Made by a program: the position numbers and the translations under genes. Shown piece after piece: positions 43,113-52,208 of a stretch of DNA of 64,000 nucleotides (positions are counted from its first letter, which is position 1; each line of letters begins with the position of its first letter). The DNA comes from Gammaproteobacteria bacterium (GTDB taxonomy: Bacteria > Pseudomonadota > Gammaproteobacteria > SZUA-152). The notes below the pieces were generated by a model. That model was not told the origin of the DNA and did no database searches. It saw only the letters and a program-made list of their open reading frames with translations. The stretch lies in contig JAOUJW010000009.1 in NCBI GenBank assembly GCA_029882975.1, forward strand, positions 62,001-126,000. The letters are read 5' to 3'.

Positions 43113-43388
43113 CTAAATTAATGCAAGTAGTTTTTCCAAGAAACTCTTAGCAGTATGCCCCCAAAGAGCCGGATCTACATCGAATCCGTATTTCTCTTCG
43201 AACACACTTTCAACATTATCACCAGCCATAAAAGCCTGTATTTCTTGCCTCACTTGATTACGCTGCTCCTCTGTGTGACTGGAATTAAATCCTTTTACTA
43301 TTTCCTCTATACTGTCTCCACCAAGATCAAAGTCTTGATTGAAGTAGCTGAAAATCAGGTTATCCAGGTTCTGGTAGCTATTCATCAC
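43113..43388 (-). CDS. CdiI-like contact-dependent inhibition immunity protein
   Basis: A 91-residue acidic protein that begins NSYQNLDNLIFSYFNQDFDLGGDSIEEIVKGF (key part NLIFSYFNQDFDL), which resembles the CdiI_2 immunity family (pattern L..L..aYFhqDwdl...e.v..F). It also has the family's C-terminal DPALWGHTAKSFLEKL. No CdiA, CdiB or toxin lies near it, so this is an orphan immunity protein or part of a lost system. The function is inference from motif and context. Confidence 0.6.
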   Translation of the reverse strand: MMNSYQNLDNLIFSYFNQDFDLGGDSIEEIVKGFNSSHTEEQRNQVRQEIQAFMAGDNVESVFEEKYGFDVDPALWGHTAKSFLEKLLALI

Positions 43389-43825
43389 TTTCTCTGTTAA
43401 GGAATAGGGAGGAGATATATCTTCGTCCGAAACACTTTCGAATTAAGGCAGGAAAATTTATAAACAGAAAATATTGATGGCCGCTCTCGCACATCCTTGT
43501 GCTTCGCGGCACCTGTACATCCATGTGCAATGGCCGCTCTCGCACATCCTTGTGCTCGCGGCATAAGTACATCTCGGCAACCGCTCCTGGTGCAAATAAA
43601 TTCGAACCGAACAACTGAGCAAAAAGCTTAGTATCGTTTGAAGGATAAAATTCTAGAAAGGGTTTGGTGGCCGCTCTCGCACATCCTTGTGCTTCGCGGC
43701 ACCTGTACATCCTTGTACAATGGCCGCTCTCGCACATCCTTGTGCTTCGCGGCACCTGTACATCCTTGTACAATGGCCGCTCTCGCACATCCTTGTGCTT
43801 CGCGGCACCTGTATGTCGTATTCAA
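43389..43825. other. gene-free stretch holding two repeat blocks
   Basis: A 437-base stretch between the CdiI-like gene and the tRNA. It contains the 53-bp repeat in two blocks (43478-43563 and 43668-43826) with an unrelated spacer of about 100 bases. The apparent ORFs across it are made of the repeats themselves, since no stop codon occurs in any minus-strand frame of a full unit. Confidence 0.6.
43478..43563. repeat. 53-bp hairpin repeat, distal block (one full and one partial unit)
   Basis: Unit 43478-43530 is complete and carries a changed second loop (TCCA in TGTACATCCATGTGCA). A second unit begins at 43531 but is degraded after the first hairpin (one base deleted in the TGTGCTCGCGGC part), ending near 43563. 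Period is 53 bases, as in the proximal block. Confidence 0.85.

Positions 43826-43826
<1 letters not shown>
43668..43826. repeat. 53-bp hairpin repeat, tRNA-proximal block (three units)
   Basis: Units start at 43668, 43721 and 43774, exactly 53 bases apart. Each has two hairpins with the same four-base loop: GCCGC...GCACA-TCCT-TGTGC...GCGGC and TGTACA-TCCT-TGTACA. The third unit keeps its length but changes its second hairpin. It ends at 43826, the last base of the tRNA gene, so a fourth unit would start at the base where the tRNA begins. Confidence 0.9.
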
Positions 43827-43899
<73 letters not shown>

Positions 43900-43909
43900 G
43901 GAACCGCGC

Positions 43910-43938
43910 ATTTTATCAGGTTTCGCGGGTAATTCCAG
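43910..43938 (-). promoter_or_regulatory. probable promoter of the tRNA gene
   Basis: On the minus strand CTGGAA (-35, 43933-43938) and TAAAAT (-10, 43910-43915) are 17 bases apart, followed by the GC-rich discriminator GCGCGG, which is typical of stringently controlled stable-RNA promoters. Confidence 0.5.
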
Positions 43939-43981
43939 CGAAATCGTTTATGAATGAAGAATTTCGATAGCAGGAATGCCA

Positions 43982-44008
43982 CAAAAAAACCCGCCGATTG
44001 GCGGGTTT
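43982..44008 (-). terminator. rho-independent terminator of rpoD
   Basis: The nine-base stem AAACCCGCC/GGCGGGTTT (43987-44008, loop GATT) stands 27 bases after the rpoD stop. On the minus strand it is followed by a run of seven T, a strong terminator. Confidence 0.92.
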
Positions 44009-44034
44009 GGTAGTTTGTTTTATCAACCTGGGCT

Positions 44035-45894
44035 TTAGCTATTATTGCCCATATCATCGGTGTCGATGAAGCTGCGCAGGGGATCGGAGCGGCTGGGGTG
44101 GCGCAGTTTGCGCAGAGCCTTGGCTTCGATCTGACGAATACGCTCACGGGTGACGTCGAATTGTTTGCCCACTTCTTCCAGAGTGTGGTCGGTGTTCATG
44201 TCGATACCGAAACGCATGCGCAATACCTTGGCTTCGCGTGCCGTGAGACTGTCCAGTACCTCCAGGGTGGCTTCGCGCAGGCCTTCGAAGGTGGCGGAGT
44301 TCACCGGCGAGAGCAGGTTCTGGTCTTCGATAAAATCGCCCAGGCGTGAGTCTTCATCATCACCGATGGGGGTTTCCATGGAAATGGGCTCTTTGGCGAT
44401 TTTCAGCACTTTACGCACTTTGTCTTCGGGCATGTCCATGCGTGCAGCCAACTCTTCCGGGGTGGCTTCGCGCCCCATTTCCTGGAGCATTTGCCGGGAA
44501 ATGCGATTGAGCTTATTAATGGTCTCAATCATATGCACGGGAATACGGATGGTACGGGCCTGGTCGGCGATGGACCGGGTGATGGCCTGACGTATCCACC
44601 AAGTGGCATAGGTAGAGAACTTGTAACCGCGGCGGTATTCGAATTTGTCGACGGCTTTCATTAAGCCGATGTTGCCTTCCTGGATCAGATCCAGGAATTG
44701 CAGGCCGCGATTGGTGTATTTTTTGGCGATGGAAATCACCAAACGCAGGTTGGCTTCCACCATTTCCTTTTTGGCGCGGCGGGCTTTGGCCTCACCGATA
44801 GACATGCGGCGGTTGATGTCTTTGATTTCACCAATGGTGATTCCGCTTTCGTCTTCCAGTATCAATAATTTTTTCTGCGCCCGCAGGATTTCGTCTTTGT
44901 GCTGTTCCAAATTGGCAGAATAGCTTTTGCCTTCACCGATTTGGTTTTGCAGCCATTGCAGGTCGGTTTCATTGTCCGGGAAGGAGGTAATAAAGTCTTT
45001 GCGGGGCATACTGGCTTTTTTCACGCACAGTTCCATAATGACTTTTTCCTGCACCCGCACGCGATTAACGATGTCGCGCATATTGCCCACCAGGCGATCG
45101 GTCAGCTTGGGTACCAGTTTGAACTGCTCAAATACTTCACGCAGCTCGGCATAGGTCTTTTCCGCTTTTTTATCGCGACCGGAGTCAGCCAATTGTTTGG
45201 CATATTTGGCGTAGAGCTTGCGAACCTGGCCGATGCGCTTGGCGCACTCTTCCGGGTCCGGTCCCACATCCACTGGTGATGCGGTATCGTCATCATCGTC
45301 ATCGTCATCGTCGTCACTGTCATCAGCAACGTCCGCAGTAACGTCTACGACTACCGGAGGCGGTATCATATCGTCTTCCAGGTCTCGAAATCCGGCGATT
45401 ACGTCGGCCAGACGCAGTTCTTCCTGATCGATTTTGTCAAACGCATGCATCAGGGAGATCAAACTGCCGGGATAGCGACCCAAGGCGTTAAACACCTGGT
45501 TAACACCGTCTTCGATACGTTTTGCAATTTCGATTTCACCCTCACGGGTCAGCAGCTCTACAGTCCCCATTTCTCGCATGTACATGCGCACGGGGTCGGT
45601 GGTGCGACCAAATTCGCTGTCGACATTAGCCAGAGCGGCAGCAGCCTCTTCGGCCACGTCTTCATCGGCAGTAACACTGCTTTCTGACAGTACGATACTG
45701 TCAGCATCCGGGGCTATTTCGTGTACAGCAATGCCCATATCATTGATCATGCTAATGATATCTTCGATTTGTGATGGGTCCACAATATCGTTGGGCAAGT
45801 GATCGTTAACCTCACGATAAGTAAGGTAACCTTGTTCTTTTCCCTTTGCGATCAATAGCTTAAGCTGTGACTGCTGCTCTACATTCATACTCAT
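44035..45894 (-). CDS. rpoD: RNA polymerase sigma-70 factor
   Basis: The main sigma factor (619 residues). Region 1.1 is at the start ([26 protein letters not shown]), then region 1.2/2 ([29 protein letters not shown], key [11 protein letters not shown]), the core-binding and -10 recognition region ([39 protein letters not shown], key [17 protein letters not shown]), region 3 and region 4 ([22 protein letters not shown]) with the -35 helix-turn-helix. The non-conserved insert has a run of ten aspartates after VADDS, coded by GAC/GAT repeats. It is the last gene of the rpsU-yqeY-dnaG-rpoD group and has its own terminator. Confidence 0.98.
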   Translation of the reverse strand: MSMNVEQQSQLKLLIAKGKEQGYLTYREVNDHLPNDIVDPSQIEDIISMINDMGIAVHEIAPDADSIVLSESSVTADEDVAEEAAAALANVDSEFGRTTDPVRMYMREMGTVELLTREGEIEIAKRIEDGVNQVFNALGRYPGSLISLMHAFDKIDQEELRLADVIAGFRDLEDDMIPPPVVVDVTADVADDSDDDDDDDDDDTASPVDVGPDPEECAKRIGQVRKLYAKYAKQLADSGRDKKAEKTYAELREVFEQFKLVPKLTDRLVGNMRDIVNRVRVQEKVIMELCVKKASMPRKDFITSFPDNETDLQWLQNQIGEGKSYSANLEQHKDEILRAQKKLLILEDESGITIGEIKDINRRMSIGEAKARRAKKEMVEANLRLVISIAKKYTNRGLQFLDLIQEGNIGLMKAVDKFEYRRGYKFSTYATWWIRQAITRSIADQARTIRIPVHMIETINKLNRISRQMLQEMGREATPEELAARMDMPEDKVRKVLKIAKEPISMETPIGDDEDSRLGDFIEDQNLLSPVNSATFEGLREATLEVLDSLTAREAKVLRMRFGIDMNTDHTLEEVGKQFDVTRERIRQIEAKALRKLRHPSRSDPLRSFIDTDDMGNNS

Positions 45895-46006
45895 AGGTGT
45901 CTATATATCTCAATCGCATAAAAAAATAGCCGCAAAGTATACAACAAACCGCACTCATTGACCTAACATTAATGTTCGACTCTAAATCGTGCAAAACATT
46001 CAATGG

Positions 46007-47740
46007 TCAGTGTTTTTCGGTCAATGCTTTTTTTAATTCTTGCTTGTCCGCTTCACTTACTTGCTCGAAACGGGACTTTTCCAGAATCTCATCCAGCCGT
46101 TGGTCTTCACGCCATTTAATTAATTTATTAAACGTATCGGCAAATTCTCTCTCTACCTCGTTTTCGGACAATTGCAGCGGAATATTAATTAACTTCGCCA
46201 AATGTCCGCCTTCTGTGGTGCCACGCCAGTGTTCCAGCAAGGCTCCACAGCTTAATTCAGGATTGTTTTGGGCCAACTCTGCGATACGACACAGCAGGTC
46301 AACACCCCGTGTGTGTAACCCATTGATTTGTGTAAGATCTACCGAGTGTGCCAATTGCGGTTTCTCCAGCAACAGCCGAATGGCATGCCTTACAGGTGAC
46401 AATCCCCCATTTTTGGTTTTTGCCGGTACCACCGGTTGTTTTTTATATTGTGTTGGAAAAATAAGTGTAGACAATTTTTCGCTGTCCATGTGAATAATTT
46501 CCGCTAACTTTGCCAACATCATTTGCAGAAATACACCGGGCTGGATTTTTGTCAGCAACGGCTTGGCTCTCTCCACTATCATGGAACGGCCGTCCAGGGT
46601 GCTCAAGTTAACACCCTTGGCCATGGTATTAAAGAAGAAGCTTGAGAATGGTACGGCTTGGTCCATTCGATGTTGGAACTGTTCTGTACCTTCCTTTCGT
46701 ACCAGCGAGTCCGGATCTTCTCCTTCAGGTAAAAACAAAAACTTAATTTGTCTGCCTTCCCTGATTATAGGCAAAGATTGCGTTAATGCACGCCAAGCGG
46801 CTTTTTTGCCGGCGCGATCGCCATCAAAACAGAATACCACTTCCGGTACAATACGGAATATACGCTCCAAATGTTCTTGCGAAGTGGCAGTACCCAAGGT
46901 CGCGACGGCGTTTCGTATACCAAATTGTGCTAAGGACACTACGTCCATATACCCTTCCACTACTATAATTTGAGTTAAGTCGCGCACTGCCTTACGCGAT
47001 TCATACAATCCGTATAGTTCGCGATTTTTGTGAAATACACTGGTTTCCGGCGAATTGAGGTATTTGGGGGTCTCGTCTCCCATGACACGTCCACCAAAAG
47101 CAATGGTACGCCCACGTTGGTCGCGGATAGGAAACATAATGCGATGGCGAAAGCGGTCATAATAAGAGCCACTGTCTTTGGCGATCAGCAATCCGGCTTT
47201 CTCCAAATGCTCCGGTAAGGTTCCCTTTTGAGCAAAAGCATTAAGCAGGTTGTCCCAGCCCGGCGGAGCGAAGCCAATTCCGTATTCCTGGGCAATAACA
47301 CCGGAAAGGCCTCTACGTTTTAAATAATCCACCGCTGTGGCCGCATGTTCCGAATGCTTTAACTGATACTTAAAATAAGTCTCTGTTTTACCCAGAATTT
47401 TATAAATATGGACATCAGGCTTGCGAGTATCGGGTAAAGATTCTGTGGGTACGGTCATCCCGACCCGCGAGGCCAAGTCTTCGACGGCATCCACAAACCC
47501 CATGTGATCGTATTCCATCAAAAAACCGATAGCGGACCCATTGGCGCCACAGCCGAAACAATAATAGAACTGCTTGTCCGGGCTGACGGTAAAAGAAGGG
47601 GTTTTTTCATTGTGGAACGGGCAACAAGCTGTGTATTCGCGACCGGCTTTTTTCAAAGCCACACGGCTATTAATGACCTCAACGATATCGGTACGAATAA
47701 GCAGGTTGTCTATGAACTGTTGTGGAATCTTACCGGCCAT
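46007..47740 (-). CDS. dnaG: DNA primase
   Basis: DnaG makes RNA primers for replication. The 577-residue product starts MAGKIPQQFIDNLLIRTDIV and has the CHC2 zinc ribbon CPFHNEKTPSFTVSPDKQFYYCFGCG (C...H...C..C), the TOPRIM core with EGYMDVVSLAQFG and DGDRAGKKAA, and a C-terminal DnaB-binding part. The ATG at 47740 gives the family start; a second ATG two codons upstream is in frame. It is between yqeY and rpoD on the same strand, in the macromolecular synthesis operon. Confidence 0.97.
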   Translation of the reverse strand: MAGKIPQQFIDNLLIRTDIVEVINSRVALKKAGREYTACCPFHNEKTPSFTVSPDKQFYYCFGCGANGSAIGFLMEYDHMGFVDAVEDLASRVGMTVPTESLPDTRKPDVHIYKILGKTETYFKYQLKHSEHAATAVDYLKRRGLSGVIAQEYGIGFAPPGWDNLLNAFAQKGTLPEHLEKAGLLIAKDSGSYYDRFRHRIMFPIRDQRGRTIAFGGRVMGDETPKYLNSPETSVFHKNRELYGLYESRKAVRDLTQIIVVEGYMDVVSLAQFGIRNAVATLGTATSQEHLERIFRIVPEVVFCFDGDRAGKKAAWRALTQSLPIIREGRQIKFLFLPEGEDPDSLVRKEGTEQFQHRMDQAVPFSSFFFNTMAKGVNLSTLDGRSMIVERAKPLLTKIQPGVFLQMMLAKLAEIIHMDSEKLSTLIFPTQYKKQPVVPAKTKNGGLSPVRHAIRLLLEKPQLAHSVDLTQINGLHTRGVDLLCRIAELAQNNPELSCGALLEHWRGTTEGGHLAKLINIPLQLSENEVEREFADTFNKLIKWREDQRLDEILEKSRFEQVSEADKQELKKALTEKH

Positions 47741-47904
47741 AAGCACTAATGGTATGCTTTCGGCGCTTCACTGTCAGCATTTATTGAGACTGCATGCGCA
47801 TCCACGCCGGTAACAAGATAACTTGAGCCGTTAATACAGCGATTACTGATATAGCGGAGTGGTAACTTAAAACAATGACGGAAAAATGGCGACTGCTTGA
47901 TGGC

Positions 47905-48357
47905 TTATGCGCCGGAAAGAAGTGACTTCACCTTCTGACTCACCATGCCCATGTCGGCACGGCCCTGTACTTTGGGGCGCAGTTCATTCATAACTTTACC
48001 CATGTCCTGCATGGATGCGGCACCGGTTGCAGCGATGATCTCTTTGATCACGGCCTCCAGCTCGTTTTCGTCCATCGCCGCGGGTAAATACCCTTGCAGC
48101 ACATCCACTTCGTACTTTTCCTGATCCGCCAGATCCTGGCGATTAGCCGCTTCATATTGACTGATGGAATCGCGACGCTGCTTGATCATTTTGTCCAGCA
48201 CAGCCAGCACATCGGTGTCAGTGAGTTCTTTGCGCTCATCCACTTCCACCTGTTTGAGGGCAGCCAAAGCGAGACGCAACACGCCCAGGCGCTGCTTCTC
48301 TTTCGCCTTCATGGCGGCCTTCATATCGTCCGTAAGCTGTTGTTTTAGTGTGGACAC
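47905..48357 (-). CDS. yqeY: YqeY/GatB C-terminal domain protein
   Basis: A 150-residue protein of the YqeY family, related to the C-terminal domain of GatB, with LKQQLTDDMKAAMKAKEKQRLGVLRLALAALKQVEVDERKE (key: DMKAAMKAKEKQRLGVLR) and the GatB-tail end EAVIKEIIAATGAASMQDMGKVM. The role is not settled; the fold suggests tRNA binding or amidation support. It stands between rpsU and dnaG, as in many gammaproteobacteria, and is likely co-transcribed with both. Confidence 0.95.
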   Translation of the reverse strand: MSTLKQQLTDDMKAAMKAKEKQRLGVLRLALAALKQVEVDERKELTDTDVLAVLDKMIKQRRDSISQYEAANRQDLADQEKYEVDVLQGYLPAAMDENELEAVIKEIIAATGAASMQDMGKVMNELRPKVQGRADMGMVSQKVKSLLSGA

Positions 48358-48433
48358 GGGCTGGGACCTTTTGCGCTGACTCGTTACGCTTTATACCTAA
48401 CGCCATCCAACCGAAGCGTCAGGCCTAAGGGAA

Positions 48434-48649
48434 TTAGTACAGACGTCTACGGCGTGCGATTTCGCGCGAAACTTTTTTCATGTGGCGCTTTACCGCAGCA
48501 GCCAGTTTTCGCTGACGCACTTGAGTGGGTTTTTCATAAAACTCACGACGACGCACTTCTGTTAAAATACCTGCTTTCTCACAAGAGCGTTTGAAACGGC
48601 GCAGAGCCAGATCGAACGGCTCGTTTTCTTTAACTTTAACGTTAGGCAT
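48434..48649 (-). CDS. rpsU: 30S ribosomal protein S21
   Basis: The 71-residue S21, [42 protein letters not shown] (key: [17 protein letters not shown]), a basic ribosomal protein that helps initiation by placing the mRNA. AGAGGATATTGA stands before its ATG. It heads the rpsU-yqeY-dnaG-rpoD group and is divergent from tsaD, with a 251-base gap that must hold both promoters. Confidence 0.98.
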   Translation of the reverse strand: MPNVKVKENEPFDLALRRFKRSCEKAGILTEVRRREFYEKPTQVRQRKLAAAVKRHMKKVSREIARRRRLY

Positions 48650-48900
48650 TCAATATCCTCTAAATTAATAAGCGAATACTCAAGCTGCCGTTCAGACTGT
48701 TTCTGAAGCCGGCACCCGCTCAGGGTAAACCCTGGTACCCGTTTCCTGGTAAAATGCGGACTCGCTTGGCAGCGCCCAGGCCTCGGAAAGGCATCCAGAC
48801 CCAGGGAGCGCAATATTCTAGTAGTAAGTGAAGCAGAATGCAAAAATACAACCAAAAAAAATCCTAATTTTCTTAAAAAATTGTTCTTGGACGGGTCGAG

Positions 48901-49926
48901 ATGAGAGTTTTGGGCATAGAAACCTCCTGTGACGAAACAGGAGTGGCAATATACGATACGGAATGTGGTCTTTTGGGCCATGCCCTGCATAGCCAGATTT
49001 CACTACATGCAGCCTATGGGGGCGTGGTGCCGGAGTTGGCATCCAGGGACCATGTGCGCAAAACCATTCCTTTAATCGATGACGTGTTGCAACAATCCGG
49101 CTTGCGAAAAACTCAAATTGATGCGGTTGCCTATACGGCGGGCCCGGGCTTGATTGGTGCCTTATTGGTGGGCTGCGCCGTGGGCCGCAGCCTGGCTTGG
49201 GCCTGGGACATACCTTCTATTGCGGTGCACCATATGGAAGGACATTTGTTGTCCCCCATGCTGGAAGATGAACCACCACCTTTTCCCTTTGTCGCCTTGC
49301 TGGTGTCGGGCGGTCACACCCTGCTGGTTAAAGTGCAAGGTGTGGGACACTACGAGGTTCTGGGTGAGAGCCTGGACGATGCCGCCGGAGAGGCTTTCGA
49401 TAAGACGGCTAAATTGTTGGGTCTGCCTTACCCGGGAGGGCCTGCATTGGCAAAACTGGCACAACAAGGAGATCCGCAACGATTTCGTTTTCCCCGCCCC
49501 ATGACCAATCGCCCGGGACTGGATTTTAGTTTCAGTGGTTTAAAAACCTTTGCACTTAACACCATCCATACCCACCCCTCGGACGATCAAACCAAAGCGG
49601 ATATAGCCTGCGCCTTTGAATTAGCCATCATAGACACGCTCGCTATTAAATGTCGCCGCGCCTTAGAACATACCGGCTTAAAACGGCTGGTGGTTGCCGG
49701 CGGTGTCAGCGCCAATACACAACTACGCGAGAAATTGGCACAACTGCTTCATAGCATCCAGGGTGAAGTTTATTATCCACGCCCCCTGTTTTGCACCGAC
49801 AATGGTGCCATGATTGCTTATGCGGGCGCCCTACGACTAAGTGCGGGAGAACAGCAACAAGGGGGATTTAATGCCAAGGCTCGTTGGCCCATCGAATCCT
49901 TAAGTCCGCTGCCCTGGCAGTCATAG
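48901..49926 (+). CDS. tsaD: tRNA N6-threonylcarbamoyladenosine transferase TsaD
   Basis: TsaD (Gcp/YgjD) transfers threonylcarbamoyl to A37 of tRNAs that read ANN codons, with TsaB and TsaE. The 341-residue protein starts [19 protein letters not shown] and has the metal motif HMEGH at 111-115, [38 protein letters not shown] (key) and [13 protein letters not shown]. All are typical. It is divergent from rpsU as in many gammaproteobacteria. The plus-strand terminator at 50002-50024 ends it. Confidence 0.98.
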   Translation: MRVLGIETSCDETGVAIYDTECGLLGHALHSQISLHAAYGGVVPELASRDHVRKTIPLIDDVLQQSGLRKTQIDAVAYTAGPGLIGALLVGCAVGRSLAWAWDIPSIAVHHMEGHLLSPMLEDEPPPFPFVALLVSGGHTLLVKVQGVGHYEVLGESLDDAAGEAFDKTAKLLGLPYPGGPALAKLAQQGDPQRFRFPRPMTNRPGLDFSFSGLKTFALNTIHTHPSDDQTKADIACAFELAIIDTLAIKCRRALEHTGLKRLVVAGGVSANTQLREKLAQLLHSIQGEVYYPRPLFCTDNGAMIAYAGALRLSAGEQQQGGFNAKARWPIESLSPLPWQS

Positions 49927-50001
49927 GTTGAATGTATGTCTAAAACAAAGCCATGTAAAACAAGCCTGCCATGACAGCAGTATGAAACATACGACCATCA
50001 A

Positions 50002-50024
50002 AAAGGGGGCTTTGCGCCCCCTTT
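50002..50024. terminator. bidirectional rho-independent terminator
   Basis: The nine-base stem AAAGGGGGC/GCCCCCTTT (50002-50024, loop TTTGC) lies between the convergent tsaD and HU-like genes. It can end both transcripts: T-rich on the plus side (CTTTCTG), A-rich upstream that gives T on the minus. Confidence 0.9.
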
Positions 50025-50049
50025 CTGTGTTTTGCGGTACTGCTGCTGC

Positions 50050-50430
50050 TTATTTTGCCATTTCTTTAACTGCTTTCAAGGGCAAAATTTTAACTACATT
50101 TCGAGCCGGTTTGGCTTTAAACACCGTTTCTTCGCCGGTAAACGGATTGATACCTTTACGGGCTTTGGTTGCGGGTTTACGCACAACTTTCAACTTCAAC
50201 AGACCCGGCATAGTGAATACACCTGCTCCGTTTCGTTTGATATGTGCTTCAATGGTCTCCGCCAGACTGGCGAGTACGCTACCGACTTGCTTTTTGGTCA
50301 AATCGGTTTGTTCAGACAACGAGGCAATAAGCTGAGACTTGGTGAAGGGGTCTTTTACCGTCTTCAATTTCTTAGCTGGTGCTGCCGCTGCTGCTGCCTT
50401 TTTCTTCGCAGCTTTCTTTTTTGCCGCCAT
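50050..50430 (-). CDS. HU-family DNA-binding protein with Lys/Ala-rich head
   Basis: A 126-residue basic protein. The first 22 residues are AAKKKAAKKKAAAAAAPAKK-like, a lysine/alanine extension resembling histone H1 tails. The rest is an HU/IHF domain: DPFTKSQLIASLSEQTDLTKKQVGSVLASL (key TKSQLIASLSE), MPGLLKLKVVRKPATKARKGINPFTGEE (key RKGINPFTGEE) and VKILPLKAVKEMA. It should bind and bend or compact DNA. It is convergent with tsaD and has a 383-base leader shared with nudE. Confidence 0.93.
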   Translation of the reverse strand: MAAKKKAAKKKAAAAAAPAKKLKTVKDPFTKSQLIASLSEQTDLTKKQVGSVLASLAETIEAHIKRNGAGVFTMPGLLKLKVVRKPATKARKGINPFTGEETVFKAKPARNVVKILPLKAVKEMAK

Positions 50431-50813
50431 TTTACTTTCTCCCTTGCTAGTTAATAATTAAACGTGCATTTATAAAATAGCCGAATTTTACATTAAGTAA
50501 AACTTTTTTATATCTATTTTTGCAGTATTTTCCCCACTTTTGATTATTCAGTCATCAAAACAGGGAAAATAGGCCTACTATGGCAGAATATTTACACCCG
50601 CAGCCGTGAAAACCCTATAATATCCTTACCGATCCACGTATCCTCGACGCAAAATTGATACATTCAAAAAGGCCTCGCAAGCAGCACACCGGCGCCACAG
50701 GGTTTATAATTAAGTGGAATAGCTTATTCATTGCCCCGCAACCATAAGAACCTACAGGCCGATGCCGCGCAAGGAATCAGTAAGCGTAATTTGAGACCCT
50801 ATAAAGAGCCAAA
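50431..50813. other. intergenic region between the HU-like gene and nudE
   Basis: A 383-base AT-rich region with the two divergent promoters. No gene, repeat or RNA is evident. Confidence 0.5.
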
Positions 50814-51347
50814 ATGCCGGAAATTACCAAACGAAAAATAGTAGCCCAATCCCGAATTTTTACCATTGAGCAGTTGGATCTGCGGTTTTCCAATGGCGTG
50901 CAAGTCCAATATGAACGACTGTGTCCACGGGGACAGGGGGCTGTACTGATAGTCCCTCTATTGGATGACGACACGGTTTTGTTGATACGTGAATACGCTG
51001 CCGGTGTAGAGCGCTATGAGCTGGCCTTACCCAAAGGTAAGATAGATGCCAATGAAACCGTAGAGGAAGCCGCCAATCGGGAACTGGCAGAAGAAGTGGG
51101 ATATGCTGCCCATTCACTGCAGCGGTTAAAGTCTCTTTCTGCATCACCCGGATACCTGGCCAATAATACCCATGTTGTGCTGGCCACGCAGTTGTACGAA
51201 AAAAGGCTGCCGGGAGATGAACCCGAACCTATAGAAGTCGTACCGTGGAAACTCAGCGAACTGGAACAATTGCTGCGACACCCTGAGTGCACCGAGGCCA
51301 GAACTATTGCCGCCCTGTTTATGGTAAAATACCATCAACCGGCCTGA
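50814..51347 (+). CDS. nudE: ADP compounds hydrolase NudE
   Basis: A 177-residue NUDIX enzyme of the NudE type, acting on ADP-ribose, NADH and AP3A. The box GKIDANETVEEAANRELAEEVG matches GX5EX7REUXEEXGU exactly, and YERLCPRGQGAVLIVPLLDDDTVLLIREYAAG (key RGQGAVLIVP) is typical of NudE. The C-terminal ARTIAALFMV is conserved. It is followed 55 bases on by cysQ, as in many gammaproteobacteria (nudE-cysQ). Confidence 0.95.
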   Translation: MPEITKRKIVAQSRIFTIEQLDLRFSNGVQVQYERLCPRGQGAVLIVPLLDDDTVLLIREYAAGVERYELALPKGKIDANETVEEAANRELAEEVGYAAHSLQRLKSLSASPGYLANNTHVVLATQLYEKRLPGDEPEPIEVVPWKLSELEQLLRHPECTEARTIAALFMVKYHQPA

Positions 51348-51401
51348 AGCATCTCAGCAAAACGCCCGTGGGTGAAAAAGTTTAAACAACGGAATACAAC
51401 T

Positions 51402-52199
51402 ATGAAATTAAATCCCGAACCCTGGCTGGAACCGGTTATCCGCATCGCTCAGGCTGCCGGTCGCGAAATATTACACGTCTACAACTCGGGATTTGACGTC
51501 ACTCGGAAACATGACAACACACCTTTGACTCAAGCCGATTTGGCAGCGCACCACTGTATCGAAGACGGCTTGGAGCAACTCACTCAAGATTTTCCGATTT
51601 TGTCAGAAGAGTCCACCCACATTGCTTTTCATGAACGCAGTCAGTGGGAAACCTATTGGTTAGTGGATCCTTTGGATGGCACCCGTGAGTTCATCAAACG
51701 TAATGGAGAATTCACCGTAAACATTGCCTTGATACATAAACAAAAATCCATACTGGGGGTGGTATACACCCCGGTCACCGGAGTTTGCTACTTTGCCTGC
51801 AAAGGTGAGGGGGCGTATAAACAGGAGCCGGGTAAAACAACCTTGGCCATACACAGTCGCAAGAAACCGGGTAAAAAAGTCATCGTAGCCGGTAGCCGCT
51901 CGCATCGGGGCGACTCTTTAATTGAATTTTTACAAAAAATAGGCCCGTATGACATTATCAGCATGGGCAGTTCACTAAAGTCCTGTCTGGTCGCCGAAGG
52001 TAAGGCGGACATTTACCCTCGTTTGGGCCCCACATCCGAATGGGATACTGCGGCGGCCCAATGTGTCGTTGAAGAGGCCGGCGGGGTTATTATGGACTTA
52101 CAGATGCAACCTCTGCGCTACAATACCAAACGTTCCTTGCTAAATCCGTTTTTTCTAGTGTGCGGAGACAAGCAATACGATTGGGGACAGTACTTCTGA
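51402..52199 (+). CDS. cysQ: 3'(2'),5'-bisphosphate nucleotidase CysQ
   Basis: CysQ removes the 3' phosphate from PAP and PAPS, which recycles sulfur-assimilation by-products. The 265-residue product has the inositol monophosphatase-type motifs ILSEES, WLVDPLDGTREFIKRNGEF (key DPLDGT) and SEWDTAAAQCVVEEAGG (key WDTAAA), all metal ligands. The ATG at 51402 has GGAA seven bases upstream; a GTG ten codons earlier is weaker. It is convergent with the first subtilisin gene. Confidence 0.95.
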   Translation: MKLNPEPWLEPVIRIAQAAGREILHVYNSGFDVTRKHDNTPLTQADLAAHHCIEDGLEQLTQDFPILSEESTHIAFHERSQWETYWLVDPLDGTREFIKRNGEFTVNIALIHKQKSILGVVYTPVTGVCYFACKGEGAYKQEPGKTTLAIHSRKKPGKKVIVAGSRSHRGDSLIEFLQKIGPYDIISMGSSLKSCLVAEGKADIYPRLGPTSEWDTAAAQCVVEEAGGVIMDLQMQPLRYNTKRSLLNPFFLVCGDKQYDWGQYF

Positions 52200-52208
52200 C
52201 CAATCACC

